DNA of 64,000 nt from Streptococcus himalayensis (GTDB lineage: Bacteria > Bacillota > Bacilli > Lactobacillales > Streptococcaceae): contig NZ_CP016953.1 of NCBI RefSeq assembly GCF_001708305.1, positions 8,501-72,500 of the forward strand. Reading direction: 5' to 3'. The notes under the pieces were generated by a model that worked only from the letters and a program-made list of their open reading frames with translations, was not told the DNA's origin and did not search any database. A program made the translations under genes and the position numbers. Below are positions 29,585 to 39,605 of the stretch, in pieces. The first letter of the stretch is position 1; each line of letters begins with the position of its first letter.

Positions 29585-30295
29585 ATGAAGAAATACCAGC
29601 AGATTTTTAAAGAATTAGAACGACAGATTTTAGAGGAAACCTACCTAACCGGTGATTTTCTCCCCAGCGAATACGAACTGATGGCACGCTATGCTGTCAG
29701 CCGTGATACCGTACGCAAGGCCCTTGAAGAGCTCCAAAAAGCAGGCTTGATTCAAAAAATTCGTGGCCAAGGGTCAAAAGTGCTCAAAAAAGAGCAAATT
29801 GACTTTCCCGTTTCTCACTTGACCAGCTATCGCGAATTGGTTGAGCAATACGGAATCAACTCCATCACGAATGTCATTAGTTTAGAAAAGGTCACTGTCG
29901 ATCAAAAATTATCCCAACTGACTGGCTTTCCTGAATTTCGCATTGTCTGGAAAATTGTCCGCCAACGGGTCGTGGATAATGTCGCTTCTGTTCTTGACAC
30001 GGATTATCTGGATAAACAGGTAGCTCCTGAGCTCACACGCCAAATCGCAGAGGATTCGATTTATGCCTATTTGGAAGAAAAACTCCATCTTCCAATTGCC
30101 TATGCCACAAAGGAAATTACCATCGATCAAGCAAGAGATCGGGATAAAATACTCATGGATATCAAGGGAGACCATCATGTAGTATCCGTCAAATCCAAGG
30201 TTTATCTTACAGATGGTCAACAATTTCAATTTACTGAGAGCCGCCATAAATTAGAAAAATTCCGCTTTGTCGATTTTGCCAAACGTCATCATTGA
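29585..30295 (+). CDS. treR: Trehalose operon repressor, GntR family
   Basis: The 236-residue DNA-binding protein likely senses trehalose-6-phosphate and represses treP-treC. The N-terminal 70 residues are a GntR winged helix-turn-helix (FLPSEYELMARYAVSRDTVRKALEEL). The rest is a UTRA ligand-binding domain ending FTESRHKLEKFRFVDFAKR. The start MKKYQQIFKELE at 29585 is the family start, with GTGAGG upstream. An in-frame codon 17 codons earlier would begin inside the operator region. It is divergent from treP, as in other streptococci, and ends at a strong bidirectional terminator. Confidence 0.93.
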   Translation: MKKYQQIFKELERQILEETYLTGDFLPSEYELMARYAVSRDTVRKALEELQKAGLIQKIRGQGSKVLKKEQIDFPVSHLTSYRELVEQYGINSITNVISLEKVTVDQKLSQLTGFPEFRIVWKIVRQRVVDNVASVLDTDYLDKQVAPELTRQIAEDSIYAYLEEKLHLPIAYATKEITIDQARDRDKILMDIKGDHHVVSVKSKVYLTDGQQFQFTESRHKLEKFRFVDFAKRHH

Positions 30296-30300
30296 GCTAA

Positions 30301-30345
30301 AAAAGACTTGAATTTCCCCTATCCAAAAGGAAATTCAAGTCTTTT
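30301..30345. terminator. Strong bidirectional terminator after treR
   Basis: AAAAGACTTGAATTTCC (30301-30317) and GGAAATTCAAGTCTTTT (30329-30345) are perfect 17-bp arms with an 11-nt loop, between the convergent treR and the next gene. Confidence 0.92.
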
Positions 30346-30348
30346 CTC

Positions 30349-30669
30349 TTACAAAGCTACAACCCAGCCATAAAGACGAAGCTGTGGTTTGACTTCCTTG
30401 AAATGAAAACGATCATAGGCTCGCCAAGCTAGACGTGCTTCCTCCGTCATCTCAAGATGACTTAAGCCAATCATCAAACTTACAGACTGATAAAATTTTT
30501 CAAGGCCGATGAAAAGCTTATTATTGTCGGTTTCCTTTTGGAGAATCGAGTAGACATCTTCAAAGATTTCTCTTAGCTTTAACTCCTCACGAAGCCCTTT
30601 CTCACAAGTCTGTAATTCCTTTTCTACATTTTCAATCAGCTCTTTAGCTGTCACTTCTAGATGTTCCAT
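30349..30669 (-). CDS. Small helical protein of unknown function
   Basis: I do not recognise this 106-residue protein (MEHLEVTAKELIENVEKEL...). It has no signal peptide or membrane helix, is rich in E, K and L, and looks fully alpha-helical, with a C-terminal RAYDRFHF...YGWVVAL stretch. An AGGAGA-like ribosome site precedes the ATG. It stands alone between two terminators, so it is its own transcription unit. A small helical bundle such as an immunity-like or regulatory protein is conceivable from shape alone, with no motif support. Confidence 0.65.
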   Translation of the reverse strand: MEHLEVTAKELIENVEKELQTCEKGLREELKLREIFEDVYSILQKETDNNKLFIGLEKFYQSVSLMIGLSHLEMTEEARLAWRAYDRFHFKEVKPQLRLYGWVVAL

Positions 30670-30789
30670 CTACCTTCTCCTTTCTGAAATTGGGAATACC
30701 TCTCAATTTAATCTGTTGTTATGTTATTTTGTAAAATCTATTGTAGCACTTTCTCCTTTTTTTGACAAGTATTTTTAGGCTCAATATGC

Positions 30790-30839
30790 AAAAAAGACCT
30801 AGACACTTCCAATCGGAATGTATGCTCTAAGTCTTTTTC
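30790..30839 (-). terminator. Terminator of the CNNM/CBS gene
   Basis: AAAAAGAC and GTCTTTTT arms with an imperfect inner stem lie just downstream of the gene ending at 30934 on the minus strand. Confidence 0.7.
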
Positions 30840-30933
30840 AATCTTATAAAAGTCGTTACGGGTCATCTCTGATGGAATGCCGGAGTAAATCTCTCACCCC
30901 CAAGCATGTCCCACTCAGTCAAGTCCTGCATGT

Positions 30934-32283
30934 TTAGTCCTTTTTCTTGGCATCTGCTTCTTCAAGCTCCAAGGGACGAATTTCTAGCTTAACCTTGGTT
31001 ACACGGCCGCTTTTGACCTTATCATTGGTCAAAGTCAGTACCTTGTTTTGACTTTCCACTTCATGAGAGAGGCGTTCTTTGGCCGTCGGAATAGAGCCAA
31101 CACCCGTCAAATAATAGCCTGCGATGGTGTCAACATCATCGCTTTCTAGCTCGACATCAAAGTATTCGTTGAAGTCATTGAGGTTCATAGCACCTTGAAC
31201 AATATAGGTCAAATCAGAAATCTGGTGAACATCAATCTCTGCCTTGTCCGTTTCATCATCAATTTCTCCGACAATCTCCTCTAGCAAGTCTTCCAAGGTC
31301 ACAAGCCCTGCCATTCCACCGTATTCATCAAGCAAAATAGCCATCTGATTTTGTGTATTACGAAGCTCCGTCAACAAATCATCCACGAAAATTGTCTCAT
31401 GGACAAACAAAGCTTCTTGCAAAATCTTACGCAGGACAATATTGTCAAAACCATTTGTAAAAGCCGCATTCAGCAAGCGCTTGGTATGAATCACCCCAAT
31501 GACATTATCCTTATCTCCATCATAGACCGGAATCCGTGAATAATTTTCCTTCAAAATACGCTCGATAATCTCTTTGGTATCATCTTGAATATCCACCATA
31601 AAAGCATCGGTCCGAGGAACCATGACCTCTCTTGCCATCAGCTCATCCAGCGAGAACACGCCTTGTAGCATTTCAATCTCGTCAGCATCCAAGGTCTGTT
31701 CGCCATTTTTGGTCAGCATATACTCAATCTCATCCCGTGTCATCTTCGCATCTGCATCATCAAAAGTCATCGGTGTGATGCGACTCAACAAATTGGTCGA
31801 TGCTGACAACAGCCAGACAAAGGGACTGACGAGTTTCCCTAGAAAAATAATAAACGGAGCCGTGCGAATCGCCAAAGCGTCCTTAAGATTCAATGCAATC
31901 CGCTTCGGATACAATTCTCCAAATACAATAGAAATATAGGTCAATAGTGCCAGAGCTAAAAAGCTTGAGGCTGCTCTGGCTGTTTCTGAATTGCCCATCC
32001 ATTTGGCAATCTCAGTCCCCAAAGTATCTGCAAGACTAGCCCCTGATAAAATCGTAATCAAGGTAATGCCAACCTGAATCGTGGATAGAAAATTATTAGG
32101 ATTTTCTAACACATTTAACAAACGCATGTACTTGATATCGCCTTCTTCAGCCTTCTGCTCGACACGCGCTCGATTGAGCGATACCATAGCCATCTCGGTA
32201 GCCGAGAAAAAAGCATTGAATAAGGTTAACACGACTAATAATAGGCTTTGTTGTAATAAGGTCTGACTGCCAGGGTCTTCCAT
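30934..32283 (-). CDS. Hemolysin-family CNNM/CBS/CorC membrane protein (TlyC/MpfA-like)
   Basis: The 449-residue protein has an N-terminal CNNM transmembrane domain (about residues 10-190, three to four helices), two CBS domains (about 215-340; REVMVPRTDAF begins the first) and a CorC/HlyC domain (about 355-440, DLTYIVQGAMNLNDFNEYF). It is annotated as hemolysin by tradition. Related Firmicute proteins such as MpfA export magnesium, so a divalent cation efflux role is more likely. An extended -10 (TGGTATAAT, 32317-32322) lies upstream and a GAGGAG ribosome site precedes the ATG. It is monocistronic. Confidence 0.88.
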   Translation of the reverse strand: MEDPGSQTLLQQSLLLVVLTLFNAFFSATEMAMVSLNRARVEQKAEEGDIKYMRLLNVLENPNNFLSTIQVGITLITILSGASLADTLGTEIAKWMGNSETARAASSFLALALLTYISIVFGELYPKRIALNLKDALAIRTAPFIIFLGKLVSPFVWLLSASTNLLSRITPMTFDDADAKMTRDEIEYMLTKNGEQTLDADEIEMLQGVFSLDELMAREVMVPRTDAFMVDIQDDTKEIIERILKENYSRIPVYDGDKDNVIGVIHTKRLLNAAFTNGFDNIVLRKILQEALFVHETIFVDDLLTELRNTQNQMAILLDEYGGMAGLVTLEDLLEEIVGEIDDETDKAEIDVHQISDLTYIVQGAMNLNDFNEYFDVELESDDVDTIAGYYLTGVGSIPTAKERLSHEVESQNKVLTLTNDKVKSGRVTKVKLEIRPLELEEADAKKKD

Positions 32284-32381
32284 TTTTCTTTCTCCTCAAA
32301 AATCTAAATATTTTCCATTATACCACACTTCCTCCACTTTTCATAGGAAAATGAAGTCAAAGCCACGACAGACGTACGCAG

Positions 32382-32419
32382 AAAATGCATGTACCCATTT
32401 CCTAGCTGCATGCATTTTT
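32382..32419 (-). terminator. Terminator of folD-nnrD in the 32284-32632 gap
   Basis: AAAATGCATG (32382-32391) and CATGCATTTT (32409-32418) are perfect 10-bp arms with flanking A and T runs. The rest of this 350-bp gap holds the -10 box for the CNNM gene at its left end and otherwise no gene I can support. Confidence 0.75.
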
Positions 32420-32632
32420 CAAAATATTTTCACGACAGTTACATATATACATTTGTTTATCCTATTTTTCACCAACCTGTTAACAAAATTTCATGATGAA
32501 AAAGACAACTTTTATGAAAACCCTTATCTGAAAATGATAGGCTCTTCATGTGTTTGGCTTGAGGTCAAAGCTATCCAGGCCTAGCCATCATCTGGATACG
32601 CCTGCCAACTTCAAAAAGCCAAAATCTCCTAT

Positions 32633-33496
32633 TCAGTCTTTTTGAGGTGAGCGACTGGCATATTGCTTCATCAAACGTGGAATTTCCTGACTAATAGCCG
32701 TTGGAAGGGTAACATAGGTAGTCTCGCTGAGCTCCGCTGCAATGGCAGAATGAAGATACACCGCAGCCTCCACTCGCTCACGGAGCGAAACCTGCGGAAA
32801 TTGACCTGCAAAACCAGCAATCATCCCAGCCAAGGTATCTCCCATCCCCCCTGTTGCTTGGTGCGGTCCACCAATCAACAAGCGAGCAACATCTTCTTGC
32901 CCCTTTTGATAAACCGTTGTTTCTTGGCTCTTTTGTACCAAGATGACATCTGATGGAAATCTTTCCAAAGCTCCAAGATTGGCACGGTCATTTTGCTCCT
33001 CAATCGCTAAGCCACTCAGTACTTCCCATTCTTTCTGGTGAGGCGTTAAAATACAGCCAGCTGGCAGAGCAGTCATCCCGTGCTGCTTGACAAACTGAAT
33101 AGCGCCTCCGTCTAGGATGAGAATTTGCCCCTGACGAACTTCTTTTATAACCAAGTCAAAACAAGCCTGTTCTCGATTTCCCAAGGCAAGCCCTGGGCCT
33201 ATGAGAATAACATCTGCTTTCTTGATTTGGCTGCACAGCAAGTCCTCCTCTTGGAAATCCATGCCCATGGCTTCTGGCAAAGAGGCATGAAGTGCTGGCA
33301 GATGCGCTCTTTCTGTCGCCACCGTCACAAGACCTGCACCACTGGAAACTGCCGCACGAGCCGCCATGAATATGGCACCACCATAGGGATAAGTTCCACC
33401 GATTAGCAGCACTCGTCCGTAGTCTCCTTTGTGACTGTTTGGCTGCCGCGGCTGAATCACTCGCCTAAGAAGGCTATCATCTAGAATTCTGACCAT
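32633..33496 (-). CDS. nnrD: ADP-dependent NAD(P)H-hydrate dehydratase
   Basis: The 287-residue enzyme repairs damaged nicotinamide cofactors by dehydrating NAD(P)H hydrates with ADP. It is the YjeF C-terminal (ribokinase-like) domain alone, without the epimerase domain. Visible motifs are GGTYPYGGA near residue 33, LIGPGLALGN near 100, LTPHQKEW near 150 and the nucleotide-binding GGMGDTLAGM near 218. It starts 11 bp after folD, so the two are co-transcribed. Both concern pyridine-nucleotide-dependent metabolism, though the link is positional. Confidence 0.9.
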   Translation of the reverse strand: MVRILDDSLLRRVIQPRQPNSHKGDYGRVLLIGGTYPYGGAIFMAARAAVSSGAGLVTVATERAHLPALHASLPEAMGMDFQEEDLLCSQIKKADVILIGPGLALGNREQACFDLVIKEVRQGQILILDGGAIQFVKQHGMTALPAGCILTPHQKEWEVLSGLAIEEQNDRANLGALERFPSDVILVQKSQETTVYQKGQEDVARLLIGGPHQATGGMGDTLAGMIAGFAGQFPQVSLRERVEAAVYLHSAIAAELSETTYVTLPTAISQEIPRLMKQYASRSPQKD

Positions 33497-33507
33497 GGAT
33501 TTTCACC

Positions 33508-34359
33508 TTATTTGTCCAAGTTCCGTTGAAAGGCCTCGAAGGTCTGCTCCATTAGCATGGTAATGGTCATGGGACCAACTCCACCAGGCACAGGTGTGAT
33601 GTAGCTGGCGAGCTCTTTGACCTCATCATAGGCTACATCGCCAATCAATTTGCCATTTTCATCACGGTTCATACCGACATCAATGACCACCGCCCCTTCT
33701 TTGACAAAGTCCTTGGTCACAAAATGCCCACGGCCAATTGCTACAACTAAGATATCTGCTTCACGTGCTAGTTGCGCTAGATTTTCCGTCCGTGAATGGG
33801 CAATGGTCACTGTCGCATGGGCATCTAAAAGAAGTTGGGCCATGGGTTTTCCAACGATATTGCTCCGACCAATCACGACTGCTTTCTTCCCTTCAAGCGT
33901 AATCCCATACTCGCGGAACATCTCCATGATCCCTGCTGGCGTTGAGGGAATCATGACAGGATGACCGCTCCAGAACTTGCCCATATTGGTCGGATGAAAA
34001 CCATCCACATCTTTTTGAGGGTCAATCGCAAGTAAGACTGCCTCTTCATCTATATGGGCTGGCAAGGGCAACTGCACCAAAATCCCATGCCAAGCATCGT
34101 CTTGATTGTAGCGCTCAATCAGACCCAGCAGCTCTGCTTGGGTAATCGTATCAGGAACTCGCACAACTTCACTGCGAAAACCAGCCGCAAGTGCTGAACG
34201 CTCCTTATTTCTCACATAGACTTGGCTGGCAGGATTTTCCCCCACTAAAATCACAACCAAGCCTGGTTCTAATCCCGTTTTGTCCTTCAAAAGAGCTGTT
34301 TTTTCTGCCAAACGCCCCTGTAACTTCGCCGCAAGCACCTTCCCATCAATGACTACCAT
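33508..34359 (-). CDS. folD: Methylenetetrahydrofolate dehydrogenase/cyclohydrolase
   Basis: The 283-residue bifunctional enzyme interconverts 5,10-methylene-, methenyl- and 10-formyl-tetrahydrofolate in one-carbon metabolism. Signatures are complete: [13 protein letters not shown] around residue 50, [21 protein letters not shown], the NADP-binding [11 protein letters not shown] and the C-terminal [11 protein letters not shown]. Length is normal. GGAGATG precedes the ATG. It is first gene of a folD-nnrD operon. A TATAAT-like -10 lies about 30 bp upstream, with a poor -35 box. Confidence 0.96.
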   Translation of the reverse strand: MVVIDGKVLAAKLQGRLAEKTALLKDKTGLEPGLVVILVGENPASQVYVRNKERSALAAGFRSEVVRVPDTITQAELLGLIERYNQDDAWHGILVQLPLPAHIDEEAVLLAIDPQKDVDGFHPTNMGKFWSGHPVMIPSTPAGIMEMFREYGITLEGKKAVVIGRSNIVGKPMAQLLLDAHATVTIAHSRTENLAQLAREADILVVAIGRGHFVTKDFVKEGAVVIDVGMNRDENGKLIGDVAYDEVKELASYITPVPGGVGPMTITMLMEQTFEAFQRNLDK

Positions 34360-34475
34360 TTCTCATCTCCTTTTCTTTTTTCCTATTATATCAAAAAATG
34401 AAAGCAGGCTCTAGCAGTTCTTGGCTAGATAGCCTTATAGTTTCTATCTATATCAAGCATTCTCTATCAGAATGG

Positions 34476-34692
34476 ATACTCGTCAACATGCAATATCTGA
34501 CATCGTTAACTCACCTTGCTCCAACAATTCAGCGGACTGTTGAAGGTTGGAAATGGTAGTGGGACAAACCAGCCTCAGCTACCCTCTAGTTCTACCTGCG
34601 GTTTTTAGGACACAAGCTACGCTAGTTTTAACGATTGCCTTCTACTATTCTCAATTGTGAAACCAGTCAGAGGTTGATGTTCATTGAGTATG
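34476..34692. repeat. Dispersed intergenic repeat, copy 2
   Basis: About 215 bp matching the repeat at 20327-20540 along its length. Ends are ATACTCGTCAACAT on the left and CATTGAGTATGA on the right, so the termini are near-complementary (ATACTC / GAGTAT). It fills most of the folD-to-ABC-ATPase gap and has no ORF. Confidence 0.75.
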
Positions 34693-34693
34693 A

Positions 34694-34716
34694 CACTAAA
34701 AGCTGAGCAAGGGCCC
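34694..34716 (-). terminator. Probable terminator of the amino-acid ABC operon
   Basis: On the minus strand AAGCTG and CAGCTT pair around a 10-nt loop followed by TTTT, just downstream of the ATPase gene. Confidence 0.5.
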
Positions 34717-34748
34717 AGCTTGAAACTTCGTGCTTAAAAATCGGAATA

Positions 34749-35483
34749 CTATAACACCTTAGACAAGAAATTCTTTGTCCGCTCTTCTTTGGTTTCTTCA
34801 AAGATTTGCTGGGGTGTGCCGTCTTCTACCACAACGCCACCATCCATAAAGATAACACGGTCTGCCACTTCTCTCGCAAAGCCCATTTCATGGGTGACAA
34901 TCACCATGGTCATCCCAGATTTTGCCAACTCTTGCATCACGCTTAAAACCTCTCCGACCATCTCAGGGTCGAGGGCTGACGTTGGCTCGTCAAATAAAAG
35001 AACATCAGGATCCATTGCTAAACCGCGTGCAATCGCAATCCGCTGTTGCTGACCACCTGATAAGCTCTGAGGGTAAGCATGAGCCTTATCGGGCAAGCCA
35101 ACTTTTTCAAGCAAATCATAGGCAATTTTTTCAGCCTCATTCTTTCCCAATCCCTTGGTCTTCATCGGTGACAGGGTAATATTGTCTAACACCGACATAT
35201 TCGGAAACAGATTGAACTGCTGAAAGACCATACCCATTTTTTCTCGCATCTTAAAAATATCATTTGACTTATCCGTGATATCAACCCCCTCAAAGGTCAC
35301 CGTCCCCTTGGTTGGCACTTCAAGCAGGTTCATAGTTCGCAGGAAGGTAGATTTCCCACTACCGGACGGTCCAATAATCACAACGACCTGTCCCTTCTCA
35401 ATGTCCAAATCAATCCCTTTTAGTACTTCATGTTTTCCAAATGATTTATGCAAATTTTTGATGGAAATAATGGTCTCACGCAT
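34749..35483 (-). CDS. Polar amino-acid ABC transporter, ATP-binding protein
   Basis: The 244-residue cytoplasmic ATPase energises amino-acid uptake. Walker [10 protein letters not shown] is near residue 39, the signature LSGGQQQR near 141, and Walker [12 protein letters not shown] near 161. It belongs to the GlnQ/HisP polar amino-acid subfamily. It overlaps the permease gene by 8 bp, so the two are translationally coupled. No substrate-binding protein gene is nearby, so the solute is unknown. Glutamine or another polar amino acid is likely. Confidence 0.92.
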   Translation of the reverse strand: MRETIISIKNLHKSFGKHEVLKGIDLDIEKGQVVVIIGPSGSGKSTFLRTMNLLEVPTKGTVTFEGVDITDKSNDIFKMREKMGMVFQQFNLFPNMSVLDNITLSPMKTKGLGKNEAEKIAYDLLEKVGLPDKAHAYPQSLSGGQQQRIAIARGLAMDPDVLLFDEPTSALDPEMVGEVLSVMQELAKSGMTMVIVTHEMGFAREVADRVIFMDGGVVVEDGTPQQIFEETKEERTKNFLSKVL

Positions 35484-36165
35484 GAGTTTGCCCTCCTTTG
35501 TTTAACTGTTTCTCAAATGCTTGAATAGCTAAGGTCAACACGCTCGTCATGACCAGATAATAAGCTGCCGCAAACAAGAGCGGTGTCAGGGTCAAATAGG
35601 TCGTTGCCGCAACGGTTGTCGCACCATTCCACAGCTCCATCACACCGATGGTAGATAAGAGTGAGCTGTCCTTAATAATGGTGATAAATTCGTTGCCTAA
35701 AGCTGGCAGAATATTCTTCACTGCTTGGGGAAGGATAACGTATCGCATGGCTTTACTTGGACGAATTCCCAGTGAATAGGCCGCTTCTAGCTGCCCCTTT
35801 GGAACAGCGTTAATCCCAGCCCGTACCGTCTCTGACACATAGGCTCCGCTATTCATGGAAATAATGATAATCCCTGGTAACAAGCGTGATAAATCAACCC
35901 CTAAAATCCCAATCTGAACCGTCGGTGCTTGGATTTGCATCATCGCAAAGGCAATCATAATCTGAACCATCATCGGCGTTCCACGAAAAATCCAGACATA
36001 AAGATTGGCTAGCCAAGCCAAGGGGCGAAATTTACTGCGTTGAGCAAAAGCCAGCGTCACTCCCAATATCGTTCCAAAAAAGACGACACAAACCGATACA
36101 ATAAGCGTCACGACAGCCCCATAGTTGAAATAGGGTAAATACTTTGGTAAAAACGAAAAATTCAT
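35476..36165 (-). CDS. Polar amino-acid ABC transporter, permease
   Basis: The 229-residue HisM/GlnP-type permease has about five membrane helices and the EAA loop ([22 protein letters not shown]) that docks the ATPase. The frame is open upstream to 36237, but the first 24 codons have no ribosome site. AGAGAGG stands 3 and 6 nt before twin ATGs at 36168 and 36165, and I use the second ([16 protein letters not shown]). There is no fused binding domain, so the pair must borrow a lipoprotein binding subunit encoded elsewhere, as in related streptococci. Confidence 0.9.
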   Translation of the reverse strand: MNFSFLPKYLPYFNYGAVVTLIVSVCVVFFGTILGVTLAFAQRSKFRPLAWLANLYVWIFRGTPMMVQIMIAFAMMQIQAPTVQIGILGVDLSRLLPGIIIISMNSGAYVSETVRAGINAVPKGQLEAAYSLGIRPSKAMRYVILPQAVKNILPALGNEFITIIKDSSLLSTIGVMELWNGATTVAATTYLTLTPLLFAAAYYLVMTSVLTLAIQAFEKQLNKGGQTHA

Positions 36166-36262
36166 CATAGACCTCTCTAAATTCAAACTGAATATTAGTC
36201 TACCACAATATGAATAAAAATTCAATATAAAATTCAAAAAATACTAAATAAATATTTTTTAA

Positions 36263-36303
36263 ACAAAAAAAGATCTAAACCTGTATAAAAACAAGCTTAG
36301 ACC
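36263..36303 (-). terminator. Probable terminator of the DUF1797 gene
   Basis: Imperfect arms (GTCTAAGCTTG / CAGGTTTAGATC on the minus strand) are followed by a run of seven T, directly after the DUF1797 stop. Confidence 0.65.
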
Positions 36304-36315
36304 CCTTTGTGATTT

Positions 36316-36546
36316 TTAATAAAGCAATTCGTAAATTTCCATTGCAATCAAGTCAATGCTATCAAACGTATAGGTTTCACGTGCTGCTACATCGCGAAGT
36401 GTGAACACTGAACCATTTTCTTCATCGTAGTTGTAAGCAACTTCTGCTACCACAACTCCCTCACGTTCAAAGTTACGCTTTAGGTTACCGCCATCTTTGG
36501 CCATAGCCTCCAAGCGGTTGATAATTCGTACTAAATGTGATTCCAT
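36316..36546 (-). CDS. DUF1797 family protein
   Basis: This 76-residue acidic cytoplasmic protein (MESHLVRIINRLEAMAKDGG...) belongs to the conserved Firmicute DUF1797 family. It folds as a small alpha/beta protein of unknown function. AGGAGACG precedes the ATG. An extended -10 (TGGTAAAAT) lies about 45 bp upstream. In related streptococci it also sits between the amino-acid ABC genes and clpE. It is a single gene with its own terminator. Confidence 0.88.
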   Translation of the reverse strand: MESHLVRIINRLEAMAKDGGNLKRNFEREGVVVAEVAYNYDEENGSVFTLRDVAARETYTFDSIDLIAMEIYELLY

Positions 36547-36696
36547 TTTACGTCTCCTATTTCCTTTATACGTTCCTATTTTACCATATTTTCTGCCTAT
36601 TGGGCTATAAAAACTCTATTTTTACAAAAATTATCCCTTGAAATCCTCGATTTTAGCCCTCTTTCAGCTATTTTTTTGCCGTTCAATACTTTCTTC

Positions 36697-36753
36697 TTGC
36701 AATGTTTTCAAATACTGCTATAATGAAAGTAGAAAGTTTGACTAAATTTGACC
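36697..36753 (+). promoter_or_regulatory. clpE promoter with CtsR heat-shock operator
   Basis: TTGCAA (36697-36702), a 16-nt spacer and a perfect TATAAT (36719-36724) form the promoter. On the opposite strand 36753-36737 reads GGTCAAATTTAGTCAAA, two heptads separated by three bases, matching the CtsR consensus. The box begins about 6 bp downstream of the predicted transcription start. A partial third heptad follows at 36757. Confidence 0.85.
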
Positions 36754-36797
36754 AATGGTCAGATTGCTACAAGTATCAAATAGAAAAGAGGGATTAT

Positions 36798-39008
36798 ATG
36801 CTTTGTCAAAACTGTAAAATCAATGAATCAACTATCCATCTCTATACAAATGTCAATGGAAAACAACGTCAGGTTGACCTCTGCCAAAATTGCTACCAAA
36901 TCATGAAAACAGATCCAGAAAATGCTATCTTCAAAGGTTTTAGCAACATGCACCAACCACTTGATCCGTTTAATGATTTCTTTGGCAATCTGGAAAATTT
37001 CCAACAACCACAAGAACCCAAAACACCTCCTACACAGGCAGGTGGTGCTGGAGGTCGTGGTGGTCAACGAGGCAATCAAACACCGCCACAACCAAAAGGC
37101 ATTTTGGACGAATTTGGAATTAACGTCACAGAAATTGCCCGCCAAGGCAATATTGACCCCGTGATTGGCCGTGATGAGGAAATCGTTCGTGTCATTGAGA
37201 TTTTAAACCGCAGAACTAAGAACAATCCTGTACTCATCGGAGAGCCTGGGGTCGGTAAAACGGCTGTTGTAGAAGGATTGGCACAAAAAATCGTGGATGG
37301 AGATGTTCCCCACAAACTTCAAGGCAAGGAAGTCATTCGTCTGGATGTGGTCAGTCTGGTTCAAGGAACGGGTATCCGTGGTCAATTTGAAGAACGCATG
37401 CAAAAGTTGATGGAGGAAATCCGCAAACGCAACGATGTTATTCTCTTTATTGATGAAATTCATGAAATTGTCGGTGCTGGCTCTGCTGGTGACGGCAATA
37501 TGGACGCAGGCAATATTTTAAAACCTGCTCTTGCACGTGGAGAATTGCAACTGGTCGGTGCCACAACTCTCAACGAATACCGCATTATCGAAAAAGATGC
37601 AGCCTTGGAGCGTCGTATGCAGCCAGTCAAGGTTGATGAGCCAACAGTGGAAGAAACCATCACGATTTTGAAAGGCATTCAACAAAAATACGAAGACTAC
37701 CACCACGTTACCTATACTGATGAGGCGATTGAAGCCGCTGCAGTCCTTTCCAATCGCTATATCCAAGACCGTTTCTTGCCAGACAAGGCGATTGACCTCT
37801 TGGATGAAGCGGGTTCAAAAATGAACCTCACCCTCAATTTTGTCGATCCAAAGGTCATTGACCAACGCTTGATTGAGGCTGAAAATCTCAAAACCCAAGC
37901 CACACGAGATGAAGATTTCGAAAAAGCAGCCTACTTCCGCGACCAGATTGCCAAATATAAGGAGCTGCAAAAAAATAAAATGCTGGATCAAGATACGCCG
38001 ATTATCAGCGAGAAAACAATCGAGCATATCATCGAGCAAAAGACCAATATTCCAGTTGGTGATTTGAAGGAAAAAGAGCAATCCCAACTCATTCATCTAG
38101 CTGAAGACTTAAAAGCACATGTCATTGGGCAAGACGAGGCCGTGGACAAGATTGCCAAGGCCATTCGCCGCAACCGTGTTGGACTCGGTACGCCGAATCG
38201 TCCGATCGGAAGTTTCCTCTTTGTCGGACCAACAGGGGTCGGAAAAACGGAGCTATCCAAACAACTAGCCATCGAACTCTTTGGCTCAGCCGATAGCATG
38301 ATTCGCTTTGATATGAGTGAATATATGGAAAAACACAGCGTGGCAAAATTGGTCGGTGCCCCTCCGGGCTATGTCGGTTACGAGGAAGCAGGACAGCTCA
38401 CCGAGCGTGTGCGTCGCAATCCTTACTCCCTCATTTTGCTGGATGAGGTCGAAAAAGCCCACCCTGATGTCATGCACATGTTCCTTCAGGTATTGGATGA
38501 TGGCCGTTTGACCGATGGCCAAGGCCGCACAGTCAGCTTTAAAGACGCTATCATCATCATGACCTCCAATGCTGGTACAGGCAAGGTTGAGGCGAGCGTC
38601 GGCTTTGGAGCTGCACGCGAAGGTCGCACCAATTCTGTTTTAGGAGAGTTAGGCAATTTCTTCAGCCCAGAATTCATGAACCGCTTTGATGGCATTATCG
38701 AATTTAAAGCCCTCAGCAAGGACAATCTCCTTCATATCGTCCATCTCATGCTAGAGGATGTCAATCAGCGTCTCTCAAGCAATGGTATTCATCTGGATGT
38801 CACAGATAAAGTCAAGGAAAAACTGGTTGATTTAGGCTACGATCCGAAAATGGGGGCAAGGCCTCTGCGTAGAACCATTCAAGACCATATCGAAGATGCT
38901 ATCACCGACTTCTACCTTGAACATCCGACCGAAAAATCCCTCAAAGCTGTTATGGGAAGCAAGGGCAATATCCTCATCAAGGCAAATACAAAAGAAAAAG
39001 AAGCATAA
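36798..39008 (+). CDS. clpE: ATP-dependent Clp protease ATPase subunit ClpE
   Basis: The 736-residue Hsp100 ATPase unfolds substrates for ClpP under heat and protein stress. The N-terminal zinc finger uses C3, C6, C29 and C32, which distinguishes ClpE from ClpC. A Q/G-rich linker follows. AAA domain 1 has GEPGVGKT, a UVR-like coiled coil ([20 protein letters not shown]) lies in the middle, and AAA domain 2 has GPTGVGKT. The frame is open upstream to 36702, but those codons contain the promoter and CtsR box, so the ATG at 36798 after AGAGGG is the start. It is controlled by CtsR as judged by the operator. Confidence 0.96.
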   Translation: MLCQNCKINESTIHLYTNVNGKQRQVDLCQNCYQIMKTDPENAIFKGFSNMHQPLDPFNDFFGNLENFQQPQEPKTPPTQAGGAGGRGGQRGNQTPPQPKGILDEFGINVTEIARQGNIDPVIGRDEEIVRVIEILNRRTKNNPVLIGEPGVGKTAVVEGLAQKIVDGDVPHKLQGKEVIRLDVVSLVQGTGIRGQFEERMQKLMEEIRKRNDVILFIDEIHEIVGAGSAGDGNMDAGNILKPALARGELQLVGATTLNEYRIIEKDAALERRMQPVKVDEPTVEETITILKGIQQKYEDYHHVTYTDEAIEAAAVLSNRYIQDRFLPDKAIDLLDEAGSKMNLTLNFVDPKVIDQRLIEAENLKTQATRDEDFEKAAYFRDQIAKYKELQKNKMLDQDTPIISEKTIEHIIEQKTNIPVGDLKEKEQSQLIHLAEDLKAHVIGQDEAVDKIAKAIRRNRVGLGTPNRPIGSFLFVGPTGVGKTELSKQLAIELFGSADSMIRFDMSEYMEKHSVAKLVGAPPGYVGYEEAGQLTERVRRNPYSLILLDEVEKAHPDVMHMFLQVLDDGRLTDGQGRTVSFKDAIIIMTSNAGTGKVEASVGFGAAREGRTNSVLGELGNFFSPEFMNRFDGIIEFKALSKDNLLHIVHLMLEDVNQRLSSNGIHLDVTDKVKEKLVDLGYDPKMGARPLRRTIQDHIEDAITDFYLEHPTEKSLKAVMGSKGNILIKANTKEKEA

Positions 39009-39095
39009 AATTTCTTCTCATTTCTCCTCAAAATAGCTAGGTAAATTTTCTGTAATGTGTTATAATATTCCTATACAGATTCGCGAGGAAATCCT

Positions 39096-39545
39096 ATGAC
39101 TATTGCAACTTTTGGAGAGAAAAAAGAGGGAGTTGACTACACCAATCGCTATGGAGTCTATGCAGTCATCCCTGATAAAACTAAGGAAAACATCATTCTG
39201 GTTCAAGCTCCCAACGGTGCTTGGTTCTTGCCAGGTGGTGAGATTGAAGAAGGCGAAAATCACCTAGCAGCCCTTCAGCGTGAGCTCCTAGAAGAGCTGG
39301 GTTTTACAGCAACCATTGGCCACTACTACGGTCAGGCTGACGAATATTTCTACTCTAGCCACCGTGATACCCACTTTTACAACCCTGCCTACATCTATGA
39401 AGTAAGCCAATTTGAGCAAAGTCAAGCTCCTTTAGAGGACTTTAATCAGCTAGCTTGGTTTCCCATCGATGAAGCCATCGCAGCATTAAAACGTGGCAGC
39501 CACAAATGGGGTATTGAAATGTGGAAAAAACAACAAGTACACTAA
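39096..39545 (+). CDS. Nudix hydrolase
   Basis: The 149-residue cytoplasmic enzyme has a complete Nudix box around residues 46-69 (GGEIEEGE ... RELLEELGF). The substrate is a nucleoside diphosphate derivative but cannot be specified; a MutT-like cleaning role is one option. A TATAAT with an extended TG motif (39061-39066) lies just upstream and CGAGGAAA precedes the ATG. It is followed by DUF1827, which has its own promoter-like TATAAT. Confidence 0.88.
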   Translation: MTIATFGEKKEGVDYTNRYGVYAVIPDKTKENIILVQAPNGAWFLPGGEIEEGENHLAALQRELLEELGFTATIGHYYGQADEYFYSSHRDTHFYNPAYIYEVSQFEQSQAPLEDFNQLAWFPIDEAIAALKRGSHKWGIEMWKKQQVH

Positions 39546-39605
39546 AAATGTCTACTACACCATCATCAAAAAGTGCTATAATAGAACAAAAGCAAGGAGG
39601 AATTT

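Noticed and set aside
32351..32584. 77-codon plus-strand ORF in the gap before nnrD
   Set aside because: No ribosome site, atypical composition, and it spans a terminator hairpin.
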